The notes beneath the pieces were generated by a model. That model was not told where the DNA came from, did not search any database, and was given only the letters and a program-made list of their open reading frames with translations. A program made the position numbers and the translations under genes. Source: Brevundimonas vitisensis (GTDB lineage: Bacteria > Pseudomonadota > Alphaproteobacteria > Caulobacterales > Caulobacteraceae). Taken from it: 64,000 nucleotides of DNA. Of the stretch, positions 45,465 to 53,533 are shown in pieces. Every line of letters starts with the position of its first letter. Position 1 is the first letter of the stretch. The DNA is taken from positions 806,001-870,000 of the forward strand of contig NZ_CP067977.1 in assembly GCF_016656965.1 (NCBI RefSeq). Reading direction: 5' to 3'.

Positions 45465-47159
45465 CTAGTGGGTCATGAGCGCGATCAGCAGCAGAACCAG
45501 AAGGACGGCGCTGACCCCCTGCCAGAAGCGGGCGGGATCCCGTTCCATCAGGCTCAGCCCCTGGACGGGTGGCGCAGCGATCGCACTGCCGCTCTCCAGG
45601 ACATAGATCAGCTCCTCCACATCGGCGAAGCGATCGTCGGGCTGGACACTGAGCGTGCGCAGGATCGCTGCTTCCAGCCAGGCGGGCATGTCGGGCCGGT
45701 GGACCGTTGGGCGGACCGGACGGTCGAAGGTCATGCGGGTGAAGTCCTCATCCTGACCGCACGGATAGTCGCCGACGAACAGCCGATATAGCGTCACCCC
45801 GAGCGCATACTGATCGGTCAGGGCGTCACCGGGATGCCCCGCATACATTTCCGGTGCCTTGTAGCCATGCGTCCCCGGCGCTTCGGCCTCCGCGAACTCG
45901 TCGATGCGCGGCAGGCGCGCGACCCCCAGATCGATCAGCTTCAAGCCGCCGCCGGTTTCCAGGATGACGTTGTCGGGCTTGATGTCGCGATGGGCGATCC
46001 CCTTGCGATGCAGGGCCGCCACGGCTTTCGACAGCCGGATGGCAATCTCGACCCCCTGCGGAATGTCGAAGGTTTCCTCGGCCAGACGCGCATGCAGGGT
46101 CTGGCCGACATAGAGCGGCTGGGCGACATAGAGGCGGCTCTGGCGGCCGGCTTCCAGAGTCAGGGTCTTGCCGACAAACGGGCTGTCGATCCGCTGGCCG
46201 ATGAAGCTTTCGCGCAGGAAGGCACCGCGCGCGCCCTGGGCCGACAGCAGGGCCGGCTTGGGGAATTTCAGCACGACCGCTGCGCCGCCCTCCCCGTCTC
46301 GTCCCTGGAACACGCGGGTATATTTCCCATCAGACAGCAGCCGCTCCAGACTAAAGCCGTCGATGTTGTCCCCGGCTTTGGGCGGCGGCAGGATGGGCAG
46401 GCCCTCTGCCTCTGCGCCCAGGGCATCGCGATCCGGCGCTCCCAGTCTGAGGATATCGATCACCACGGCGGTCGCATTGTCGCGCGTGCCCTGCGCGCCC
46501 GCATGATCCACGATGGCTTGCGCATCCGCATCGGCCGAGGCTCGCCGCCCCAGCAGCCGCGTCAGATCCTGCGGCGTCACTGCCCCGTGAACGCCATCGG
46601 TCGTCAGCAGCAGCCGGTCGTGAGGTTTCAGCGCGACCACACGCTGGTCCAGCCGCACCTCCGCCTCGATGCCCACGGCGCGATACAGCACATGGCTCAA
46701 TCCCGGCTGGGCCAACACATGATCTTCGGTCAGCTGCGCCAGGACGCCGTCGCGGAAATGCCAGGCGCGGCTGTCGCCGACATGCAGGACCACCGCCTCG
46801 CGTCCGCGCAGCACCAGGGCAGTAAAGGTGGTGGCAGCCCCCGTCATGGCCGGATCGGTTCGACTGCGCGAATGAAGCCAGCGATTGAAACCCATGAGGG
46901 ACGACACGCCTGCCGCGGCGATCCCGCCCAGCGGGCTCTTGGCCAGATAGCCATCGATGAAACTGCGTGCGGCCAGTTCCGACGCGATCCGCCCGCCTTT
47001 GGATCCGCTGACCCCGTCGGCCACCACGGCGACGATGCCGTGCAGAGCCTGCTCGGCCGGATTACCGACATGAACGGCCCCGAAATCCTGGTTGTCGGCG
47101 CGCGGGCCCTTTGCCGTCGCAAAGCCCGCCGCGATCTCCAGCCGTGCGTCCGAACTCAT
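45465..47159 (-). CDS. Bifunctional PP2C phosphatase-serine/threonine kinase, membrane-anchored
   Basis: The 564-residue product joins two opposing activities. Residues 1-235 are a PP2C phosphatase (VVADGVSGSKGG, VLHVGDSRAWHFRDG, TTDGVHGAV, GTRDNATAVVID). Residues 260-520 are a Hanks-type kinase (VVLKFPKPALL with the ATP-binding Lys, IAHRDIKPDNVILETGGGLK, LIDLGVARL and GTHGYKAPEMYAGHPGDALT). The last 20 residues are one membrane segment, so the catalytic domains face the cytoplasm. DLG replaces the usual DFG. The organisation is known in proteobacteria, but the substrate is not. It is divergent from the ssrA promoter. Confidence 0.9.
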   Translation of the reverse strand: MSSDARLEIAAGFATAKGPRADNQDFGAVHVGNPAEQALHGIVAVVADGVSGSKGGRIASELAARSFIDGYLAKSPLGGIAAAGVSSLMGFNRWLHSRSRTDPAMTGAATTFTALVLRGREAVVLHVGDSRAWHFRDGVLAQLTEDHVLAQPGLSHVLYRAVGIEAEVRLDQRVVALKPHDRLLLTTDGVHGAVTPQDLTRLLGRRASADADAQAIVDHAGAQGTRDNATAVVIDILRLGAPDRDALGAEAEGLPILPPPKAGDNIDGFSLERLLSDGKYTRVFQGRDGEGGAAVVLKFPKPALLSAQGARGAFLRESFIGQRIDSPFVGKTLTLEAGRQSRLYVAQPLYVGQTLHARLAEETFDIPQGVEIAIRLSKAVAALHRKGIAHRDIKPDNVILETGGGLKLIDLGVARLPRIDEFAEAEAPGTHGYKAPEMYAGHPGDALTDQYALGVTLYRLFVGDYPCGQDEDFTRMTFDRPVRPTVHRPDMPAWLEAAILRTLSVQPDDRFADVEELIYVLESGSAIAAPPVQGLSLMERDPARFWQGVSAVLLVLLLIALMTH

Positions 47160-47199
47160 GCGTGGATCCCCCGCCTCAGAACAGACTTCACTTCAACGC

Positions 47200-47228
47200 T
47201 TGGATGCAAGCGGTTCCAGCCCTATATT
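47200..47228 (+). promoter_or_regulatory. Promoter of ssrA
   Basis: TTGGAT (47200-47205) and TATATT (47223-47228) are separated by exactly 17 bases. Initiation would be near 47235, which coincides with the expected 5' end of the tmRNA acceptor piece and makes that piece about 83 nt. Confidence 0.7.
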
Positions 47229-47234
47229 GGCTCT

Positions 47235-47530
47235 GTCCGGGTTCGCCCGGACTATGGCGATAAACGCGCTTGTAATAAGCGGACCGGACCCGGGTGCGAT
47301 TCCCGGCGGCTCCACCATTCCTTCCCCGCGTTATCGGCGGAGCGAGCAGGGGGCCGACTAGCATCGACGGACGTGTAAAGAGGTTGCTTTCGCCCGTACT
47401 GGCCCACCGTATCGGGCTATTTTCTAACTGCGAACGATAACTTCGCTGGAGAAGTCGCTCTCGCCGCGTAATGCGGTCGAGTGATTTCGAGACTTAAGTC
47501 CCAGGGGTTCAGATCCCTGGGCGGGGCCCG
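47235..47530 (+). ncRNA. ssrA: Two-piece (circularly permuted) tmRNA
   Basis: tmRNA rescues stalled ribosomes and tags the nascent chain. The gene is permuted, as known for alphaproteobacteria. The acceptor piece comes first (about 47235-47317), with a T-arm (GGTGCGATTCC) and a GGCTCCACCA end. A spacer of about 32 bases, presumably removed, follows. The coding piece begins at about 47350 with GGGGCCGAC. GGGGCCG pairs with CGGCTCC of the acceptor piece to rebuild the tRNA-like stem, including one G-U pair. The tag frame is 47430-47468 with TAA at 47469-47471. The 3' end of the coding piece is approximate; a CCCAGGG/CCCTGGG hairpin lies at 47500-47521. Confidence 0.93.
47430..47471 (+). other. 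tmRNA proteolysis-tag reading frame
   Basis: The resume codon GCG at 47430 opens a 13-codon frame, ANDNFAGEVALAA, ended by TAA. Its NDNFA part matches the Caulobacter tag (ANDNFAEEFAVAA), and the LAA/VAA-type ending is what ClpXP recognises. The alanine charged on tmRNA is added ahead of it. Confidence 0.93.
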
Positions 47531-47658
47531 GAGGGCGCCTGGCAACAGAAGCCCTCCACTTCCCTCATCGACACGCCCCTGAACGTATTCACCCTTATTG
47601 CCGCTTCCGAACGCGGCCCGCGACCGCTATCAGTCGCGCTCGAGGCAAAGAGGCGACG

Positions 47659-48153
47659 ATGGCGGACGATACACCCCCGATCGATGAGATGCATTATGAA
47701 CTGCTCGCACAGGATGCCTTGCGCGGGGTGATCCGCCTTGCCCTCGAAAGGGCCGCCAGTCCGGACGGTATCCCTGGCGCGCACCACTTCTACATCACCT
47801 TCGGCACTCGCCTGCCCGGCGTCTCGCTGCCGCCCGACATCCTGGCCAAATACCCCGAGGAAATGACGGTGGTGCTCCAGCATCAGTACTGGGACCTGGC
47901 GCTCGAACCCGACCGCTTTTCAGTGATGCTGAAGTTCGGCGGCATGCCCAAGGTGCTGTCTGTCCCCTACAAGGCCATCACCCGCTTCTATGATCCGGCG
48001 GTCCAATTCCTGTTGCAGTTCGATCCCCCGGCTCCTGAAGACGCGGTTGTGATCGAAGCTCCTCGCCCGGCAGCCACCGAAAAGGCTGCCCCCCCGCCCG
48101 CGGGCGACGACGGACCCAAGGTCGTCTCGCTGGACCAGTTCCGCAAGAAGTAG
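47659..48153 (+). CDS. sspB: SspB, ClpXP adaptor (alpha-type)
   Basis: SspB tethers ssrA-tagged proteins to ClpXP. The 164-residue product begins MADDTPPIDEMHYELLAQDA. The substrate-binding fold includes HHFYITFGTRLPGVSLPPDI and LKFGGMPKVLSVPYKAITRF. A disordered Pro/Ala-rich linker (about 135-152) then ends in VVSLDQFRKK, the short C-terminal ClpX-docking tail. It lies about 130 bases after ssrA on the same strand, so tag and adaptor are encoded side by side. A purine-rich AAAGAGG precedes the ATG. Confidence 0.92.
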   Translation: MADDTPPIDEMHYELLAQDALRGVIRLALERAASPDGIPGAHHFYITFGTRLPGVSLPPDILAKYPEEMTVVLQHQYWDLALEPDRFSVMLKFGGMPKVLSVPYKAITRFYDPAVQFLLQFDPPAPEDAVVIEAPRPAATEKAAPPPAGDDGPKVVSLDQFRKK

Positions 48154-48220
48154 CCGTCAGTTGACGTCAGCCCACCAACTGCCAAGGTAAAGCCCTGGAC
48201 GGCGTTGTGTGGGATCAACG

Positions 48221-48964
48221 ATGATCAGGATACTGACGGCCCTCGTGATGCTGATGGGTCTGGCCACCCCGGCCCTGGCCCAGTCGCGCTTTGATGGTTG
48301 GGCAACGGCCGTGATCGCGGCGGACTGGCGCACCAGTCGCGGCCAGCCGATCCAGGCCTTCGACAATGCCAGGCGCGACCTTGTATCGAGCTTCGTCGCA
48401 GCCGGGTTCTCGCGCGCCGACATGGTCGACTACAGCCTGCGACCGGACGTGGCCGATCCCGTCACCGCGACCCAGGCCATGGCGGGTGTCAGCAGCCTGA
48501 CCGCACGAGCCACCGCCGGCTGCCTGCTGTATTTCACCTCCCACGGCTCACCCCAGGGCATGGTCTTTGGTCCGAACCGGATGCTGGCCCCGGCCGACAT
48601 GGCCAATCTGGTGCGCGGATGGTGCGGGGCGCGCCCCACCGTCATCGTCGTCTCGGCCTGTTTCTCGGGCGTGTTCGTCGAGGGACTGAAGGGCCCGAAC
48701 CGCATGATCATGACCGCCGCGCGGCGCGACCGAGCCTCGTTCGGATGCAGCGAGGATGCGACCTATCCCTATTTCGACGGCTGCATTATCGAGTCCCTGC
48801 CGACCGCGACCGATTTCGCCGACCTGGCCCACGCCGCGGGGGCCTGCGTCTCAAGACGCGAACGCGAAGAGGGCCTGACCCCCGCCTCCGAGCCCCAGGT
48901 CTGGATCGGCTCCGAGATGCAGCTGCGCTTGCCGACCCTGCGGTTCCGACGCGCAGTCGATTAG
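48221..48964 (+). CDS. Secreted C13 (legumain-like) cysteine peptidase
   Basis: From the ATG at 48221 the 247-residue product has a signal peptide ending PALAQ. A caspase-like clan CD fold follows: the catalytic His lies in LLYFTSHGSPQGMVFG and the catalytic Cys in VIVVSACFSGVFVEGLKGPN. Both sit at the ends of hydrophobic strands as in bacterial C13 peptidases. NRMIMTAARRDRASFGC is also typical. Clan CD enzymes often cut after Asn, Asp or Arg, but the substrate here is unknown. It is convergent with the Hpt gene with four bases of stop overlap. Confidence 0.85.
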   Translation: MIRILTALVMLMGLATPALAQSRFDGWATAVIAADWRTSRGQPIQAFDNARRDLVSSFVAAGFSRADMVDYSLRPDVADPVTATQAMAGVSSLTARATAGCLLYFTSHGSPQGMVFGPNRMLAPADMANLVRGWCGARPTVIVVSACFSGVFVEGLKGPNRMIMTAARRDRASFGCSEDATYPYFDGCIIESLPTATDFADLAHAAGACVSRREREEGLTPASEPQVWIGSEMQLRLPTLRFRRAVD

Positions 48965-49314
48965 CCACGCAGACCGCGCAGCATCAGCTCATGACGATAG
49001 GCGGCGACGTCGCCCAGCACCGCATCCAGTGCATCGCGCACCCGCTCCAGCAGCGGCGCCGCCATCGCCTTGTCCGCGTCTTCAGCCGCCTGACAGGCCT
49101 GGGCCAGGGTCCCGGCACCGATCCCCGCCGCTGCACCGCGCACCGTATGGGCGGCGTCTCGCCAACCGTCGGAGCGTACATCCAGCATCGGCGACCACAG
49201 GGCGGCCTGCTCAACGAACAGCGCCAGCACCTCCTCCGTCACCGCGTCGTCCCCTGCGGTCATGGCCTCCAACACCGCGAAGTCGACAGCCCCGCTCAGG
49301 TCGCGCCGCGCCAT
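48961..49314 (-). CDS. Histidine phosphotransfer (Hpt) domain protein
   Basis: The 117-residue product is a single Hpt four-helix bundle. The phospho-accepting His lies in WRDAAHTVRGAAAGIGAG, matching H-T-x-K/R-G-x-x-x-x-x-G with Arg in place of the commoner Lys. Such proteins relay phosphate between a hybrid kinase and a response regulator. No kinase or regulator gene is nearby. It is different from the essential relay protein ChpT, which is larger. It follows the permease gene with its start at the permease stop. Confidence 0.85.
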   Translation of the reverse strand: MARRDLSGAVDFAVLEAMTAGDDAVTEEVLALFVEQAALWSPMLDVRSDGWRDAAHTVRGAAAGIGAGTLAQACQAAEDADKAMAAPLLERVRDALDAVLGDVAAYRHELMLRGLRG

Positions 49315-50765
49315 CAGGCCGCCGTCTCCTCACCCTTGGCCAGCCGCGAATTCCACGCCGACCAGCCGAAGTAGATCACCAGTCCGATCACGTTCCACAG
49401 CAGGAAATACCACTGGGTCGAAGGACGCAGGCTGAGGAAGAAGACCACACAGCCGACGATGGTGACCCCACCAACCAGCCACCATAGCGGAGCTTTGAAC
49501 AGGCGTTTGCGGCCGGGATCGCGCAGCCTCAGCACGATCAGGCACACCCCTACCGCAGCGAAGGCGGCCAGCGTCCCGGCATTGGCCAGGGACGCCAGCT
49601 CGTCCAGTCGCATGCCCCCTGCCAGGGCCCCGACAACCACAGCCGTAAAGACGGTCACCAGGGCCGGCACGCCCCGCGACGAGATGCGGGCCAGACCGCG
49701 TGGCAGCAGGCCGTCGCGCGCCATGCCCAGGAAAATCCGGCTCTGCCCATACAGGAATGCCAGCAAGACCGTCGGAAGGGCGATCACGGCCGAGGCGGCG
49801 ATCCACTGGGCGGCCGTCCCCTGCCCCATTTCGCGCAGGATCAGGGCCAACGGCTCAGGGCTCTCTGCAAAGCTGGCGACGGGTCGCGCGCCGATCGCCG
49901 CCGCCGCCACCACCAGATAGAGCGCCGTACAGATAAGCATCGAGCCAACGATGCCGATGGCCAGGTCGCGCTCCGGCTTCTTGGTTTCCTCGGCCGCCGT
50001 CGAGATGGCGTCGAACCCGTAGAAGGCAAAGAAGATGATGGCTGCCGCCGCCATCACCCCGGTCTGGGCCACCGGCACGCCGGTGAACTGTTCCAGGAAC
50101 GGCAGATTGGGCGCGCCGAAGCCATTGGGCATGAAAGGCGTGAAATGGCTGGCGTCAAAGGCCGGCAGGGCGAGAGCCACAAAGGCGACCAGGGCGAGGA
50201 TCTTGATCACCACGAGCACCGCATTCAGCGTCGCGCTCTCACGCGTTCCGAGCAGCAACAGCCCCGTCACCACCGCGATGATGAAGACGGCGGGCAGGTT
50301 GACCAGCCCACCCTCGACGTGCGGCCCCGCCGCCAGGGCGGTCGGCAGCGCCATGCCCAGCCCCTCCAGAAAGCCCACCGCGTAGCCGGACCAGCCCACG
50401 GCCACAGCCGAGACGACCAGCGAATACTCCAGGATCAGGCTCCATCCGACGATCCAGGCGACCATCTCGCCCAGTACCGCATAGGAATAGGTATAGGCGC
50501 TGCCTGCGGCGGGCATGACCGTGGCCAGCTCCGCATAGGCCAGGGCCGCACAGGCGCAGACCAGACCGGCCAGCGCGAAGCTGATCATGACGGCCGGCCC
50601 GGCCAGACCGGCCCCGACCCCGATCAGGGTCAGGATACCTGTGCCGACGATGGCACCCACGCCCAGGGCCAGCAGATGCGGCCAGCTCAGCGTCGCCTTC
50701 ATGCGCGGCCCGTCGAGCGGAGCCAGCATGGTGTCGATCGACCGACGACGGTTCCAGAAGGCCAT
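49314..50765 (-). CDS. APC-superfamily amino acid permease
   Basis: From the ATG at 50765 the 483-residue product has about 12 or more hydrophobic segments. The first carries the APC substrate loop LLALGVGAIVGTGILTLIGV. Others include AYAELATVMPAAGSAYTYSY and IIFFAFYGFDAISTAAEETK followed by KPERDLAIGIVGSML. The pattern fits the cationic amino acid transporter group (YfnA/CAT-like). Substrate cannot be deduced. A longer frame exists upstream without a sensible membrane start. The following Hpt gene is immediately adjacent. Confidence 0.9.
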   Translation of the reverse strand: MAFWNRRRSIDTMLAPLDGPRMKATLSWPHLLALGVGAIVGTGILTLIGVGAGLAGPAVMISFALAGLVCACAALAYAELATVMPAAGSAYTYSYAVLGEMVAWIVGWSLILEYSLVVSAVAVGWSGYAVGFLEGLGMALPTALAAGPHVEGGLVNLPAVFIIAVVTGLLLLGTRESATLNAVLVVIKILALVAFVALALPAFDASHFTPFMPNGFGAPNLPFLEQFTGVPVAQTGVMAAAAIIFFAFYGFDAISTAAEETKKPERDLAIGIVGSMLICTALYLVVAAAAIGARPVASFAESPEPLALILREMGQGTAAQWIAASAVIALPTVLLAFLYGQSRIFLGMARDGLLPRGLARISSRGVPALVTVFTAVVVGALAGGMRLDELASLANAGTLAAFAAVGVCLIVLRLRDPGRKRLFKAPLWWLVGGVTIVGCVVFFLSLRPSTQWYFLLWNVIGLVIYFGWSAWNSRLAKGEETAA

Positions 50766-50941
50766 GTGCGTCACTCCCCCGCGCCGCTCCCCGGCGGCTG
50801 ATTCCCTGACCCTGACCCTAGCCCCTCCTGCGACAAACAGGAACGCAGCGGCAAACACCCTTGCCACCCGCGCCCAATCCCATTAGGAACGCCCCCTCCG
50901 CCGAAGCCGGTCCTGACCGTGCTGGCGACGACGATTGGTCC

Positions 50942-51017
<76 letters not shown>

Positions 51018-51081
51018 TCGTCCACCTAACCCCTTGAAATCACAAGAAGGCGCTGAACCGAAACGCCTTTTCGCAACAAAC

Positions 51082-51103
51082 CTTGTACAAAACTTGTGCA
51101 AAA
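51082..51103 (+). repeat. Tandem 11-bp repeat before the integrase gene
   Basis: CTTGTACAAAA (51082-51092) and CTTGTGCAAAA (51093-51103) are adjacent copies differing by one base. They lie 65 bases after the tRNA and 19 bases before the integrase ATG. They could be integrase arm-type sites or an operator. Confidence 0.6.
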
Positions 51104-51121
51104 TGTGCGAGGGTTTTGGCC

Positions 51122-52915
51122 ATGTCCAGCGCCTCTTTTAGAGCCAAGCGAAACGGGGTTTCGGCGCCGAAGAACGGCCTGACCCGCAATGTCCGGCTCA
51201 TCGTTCCGGCCGACGTCCAGACCATCGCCCTCGGCCTTCCCGAGACGGATGCGCGACTCGCCCTGCTCGTCCACGAGGACGGCCGGCCCAAGGGCGCCCT
51301 GATCAAGACCACGCGCCGTCGCAACGCCGAGGAGGCCGACGGCATAGGCGAGGCCCTGAGGCGCGAGTGGAAGGCCGTCTTCGCCAGCCTGCGGGCGGAG
51401 CATAAGCCCGGCGGCGTCTCTCAGGCGCGCGAGCGCATCGACGCCTGGAGGACCGAAGAGGTCGCCACGGCCCTCGGTTTCGACGTCGAGATCAGCTTGC
51501 TGGAATACAAGGCCCGCGCCGAAGCCCTGGCGTCGCCGGCCGCGGGCGTCGAGCATGGCGGCCTCGTCTGGGCCGAGCGCTATTTCGGGGAACGGCCCGA
51601 GGCCTCGCGCGGCCCGGCCATGCCACCAGAGACCTTCATGCTTCTGGATCGTCTCCAGGTTATCGAGACCAGTCCCGAGGCCTGGCGCGACATCGACGGC
51701 TTCGACACGGTGCTGAACGCCGTCCTCGGAGCGCGCTGGGCGGCGACCACGCGCACGATCGTCAGACCGTATTTCGCCAAGGCCTGGATGGAGGTGGTCC
51801 GGGCCCAAGAGCAGGAGCGCCGCTACGCCGCAACTCTCCTCGAACTGGCGCATCGCCCCGACATCGTCGTGCCCCGACACCCGACCCATGTGCCGCGGCC
51901 GGGCGACAAGAGGCTTGACGAGCTCCTGGCCGCCTATCTGGCGGCCAAGGGCGAGAACAAGGACTATCGCGCGCCCATGCGGGCCCTGAAAGAGTTCTTC
52001 GGCGAGAAGAAGCCCATCCGCGCCATCGGCCGCCAGGATGCTCGGGCTTTCCTCGCCTTCATCCAGACGGTGCCGTCCAACGCGACCAAGAAGTTCCCCG
52101 GCAAGACCCTAGCCGAAGCCGCCGAGGCCCGCATCAAAACGGGCGACCCGGCCGTCTCGGTCACGACCGTGCGCACCTACATGAACCACGTCTCCATGAT
52201 CTGGAACTGGGCGCTCGCCGAGAACGAAGCCTGGCTCGACAAGAACCCCTTCGAGGGACTGATGCCCCAAGCCGCGCCCAAGGTGCAGCGCGAGGGCTTC
52301 ACCGACGAAGAGCTCATCAAGCTGTTCGCGGCGCTGGCCCCGCACAAAGCCGAGGATCATTCGCTCTTCTGGGTGACGGCGCTGAGCCTGAACGGCGCGC
52401 GGATCTCCGAGCTTCTCCAGCTGCGCACCCATGAGGTGCGCGAGCACGACGGCGTCCACTTCCTCGACTTCGGCGAGTTCGACGATCAGGGCCTGAGGAT
52501 CGGTCAGGCCCAGTACAAGAACCAGCGCAGCATCCGCCCGGCGCCCATCCATCCTCTCGTGATCGAGGCCGGCTTCCTCAACCTCGTCGAGCGTCGCAAG
52601 GCCGCCGGCGAGGCCCAGCTGTTCCCCAAGGTGAAGCCCCGCGTCGTCGGCCAGAAGGTGGACTGGTCCCACTATCACTCAAAGCGGATCAACAAGATCA
52701 TCGACGATCACGTCTCCGACGCGCCCAAGCTGGTGGCTCACTCCTTCCGCCACATGCTGCGCGAGCGGGCCCTAGACCTCGACATCTCCCCGGAGATCAT
52801 CGACGCCATCGGCGGCTGGGCGCCCAAGACCGTCGCCGCCAAATACGGCGTCAAGCGCATCGGCATGCTCCACCGCAACCTGGCGCGGATAAAGTTCGGG
52901 GCGCTGAAGCTCTAG
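51122..52915 (+). CDS. Tyrosine recombinase (site-specific integrase)
   Basis: The product inserts and excises the element at tRNA-Lys. From the ATG at 51122 (GAGGG upstream) it has 597 residues. The N-terminal part may bind arm sites (LTRNVRLIVPADVQTIALGL). A SAM-like core-binding domain lies around 270-370, and the catalytic domain around 400-597. Catalytic residues are visible: Arg in NGARISELLQLRTHEVREHD, Lys in AQYKNQRSIR, His-x-x-Arg in VAHSFRHMLRERALDLDI, and Tyr in VAAKYGVKRIGMLHRNL. An upstream TTG at 51083 would place the start inside the 11-bp repeats and is less likely. Confidence 0.93.
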   Translation: MSSASFRAKRNGVSAPKNGLTRNVRLIVPADVQTIALGLPETDARLALLVHEDGRPKGALIKTTRRRNAEEADGIGEALRREWKAVFASLRAEHKPGGVSQARERIDAWRTEEVATALGFDVEISLLEYKARAEALASPAAGVEHGGLVWAERYFGERPEASRGPAMPPETFMLLDRLQVIETSPEAWRDIDGFDTVLNAVLGARWAATTRTIVRPYFAKAWMEVVRAQEQERRYAATLLELAHRPDIVVPRHPTHVPRPGDKRLDELLAAYLAAKGENKDYRAPMRALKEFFGEKKPIRAIGRQDARAFLAFIQTVPSNATKKFPGKTLAEAAEARIKTGDPAVSVTTVRTYMNHVSMIWNWALAENEAWLDKNPFEGLMPQAAPKVQREGFTDEELIKLFAALAPHKAEDHSLFWVTALSLNGARISELLQLRTHEVREHDGVHFLDFGEFDDQGLRIGQAQYKNQRSIRPAPIHPLVIEAGFLNLVERRKAAGEAQLFPKVKPRVVGQKVDWSHYHSKRINKIIDDHVSDAPKLVAHSFRHMLRERALDLDISPEIIDAIGGWAPKTVAAKYGVKRIGMLHRNLARIKFGALKL

Positions 52916-52982
52916 GAAACGGGTTTCCCATCGCACGTTCGGAGACGCCTTTTCGATGGTTTGGTCGAAGTCGGCGACCACG

Positions 52983-52991
52983 TGGTATAAT
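52983..52991 (+). promoter_or_regulatory. Extended -10 promoter downstream of the integrase gene
   Basis: TGG followed by a perfect TATAAT (52986-52991) forms an extended -10 element. A weak TTGGTC lies at 52961-52966 with a 19-base gap. It would start transcription about 50 bases before the gene at 53051. Confidence 0.55.
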
Positions 52992-53050
52992 GATCTACGG
53001 TCGCGCAAAGCGTTCTTGGCCGCCGGCAACAATCACGATCCGCGAACTTC

Positions 53051-53476
53051 ATGAGCCTTTCAGCCTCGCCGTCAATGCCCACCCGTTTTCACCTGATTGG
53101 ACCGTTCAGCGCTACCCTTCGCGCGACGGAGCTCGCGGACGGACGCGACCTTCCAGAGCGGCTGTTCGCCAGCCTCCTCACCCAGGGCCCTGACCTTCAC
53201 GGCCGTGGCTTTATGGAAAGCGCACGAACCTCAGGTGAGCGCCGGCCGGTGTTGTGGCGGCGAGTGGATTCAAAGGCGCTGGTCATTCCCCACAGCTTTA
53301 GCTTCAAAATTCCGGGAAGCGGCTTGGTGGAGCAGCTCGGACTTTTCGACGGTGATGACCGGCTCATGTTCTATGGCCCGCTGAAGAGCCAGCGTCAGGC
53401 GGTCGAACGGCCGGAGCTCTTCGAATTTCCCGAAGGGTCCGTTCGCCTCATGCACTCCAAGCCGATGGCGCCCTAG
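53051..53476 (+). CDS. Unrecognised element-encoded protein
   Basis: The 141-residue product begins MSLSASPSMPTRFHLIGPFS. I recognise no family. It looks like a compact beta-rich protein: RPVLWRRVDSKALVIPHSFS, FKIPGSGLVEQLGLFDGDDR and LMFYGPLKSQRQAVERPELF. There is no signal peptide, membrane segment or cysteine. An extended -10 promoter lies just upstream, so it may be expressed independently of the integrase. A second frame (53097-53384) overlaps it but has no better claim. Confidence 0.5.
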   Translation: MSLSASPSMPTRFHLIGPFSATLRATELADGRDLPERLFASLLTQGPDLHGRGFMESARTSGERRPVLWRRVDSKALVIPHSFSFKIPGSGLVEQLGLFDGDDRLMFYGPLKSQRQAVERPELFEFPEGSVRLMHSKPMAP

Positions 53477-53533
53477 CATTTGGTGTGGAAGGCACAATGA
53501 CCTAAGAAGCGGCTGACTTTTCAGGAGACGAAG

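Noticed and set aside
47500..47521. CCCAGGG/CCCTGGG hairpin as an intrinsic terminator of ssrA
   Set aside because: No T tract follows, and it may be an internal tmRNA helix. It is left as part of the ssrA annotation.
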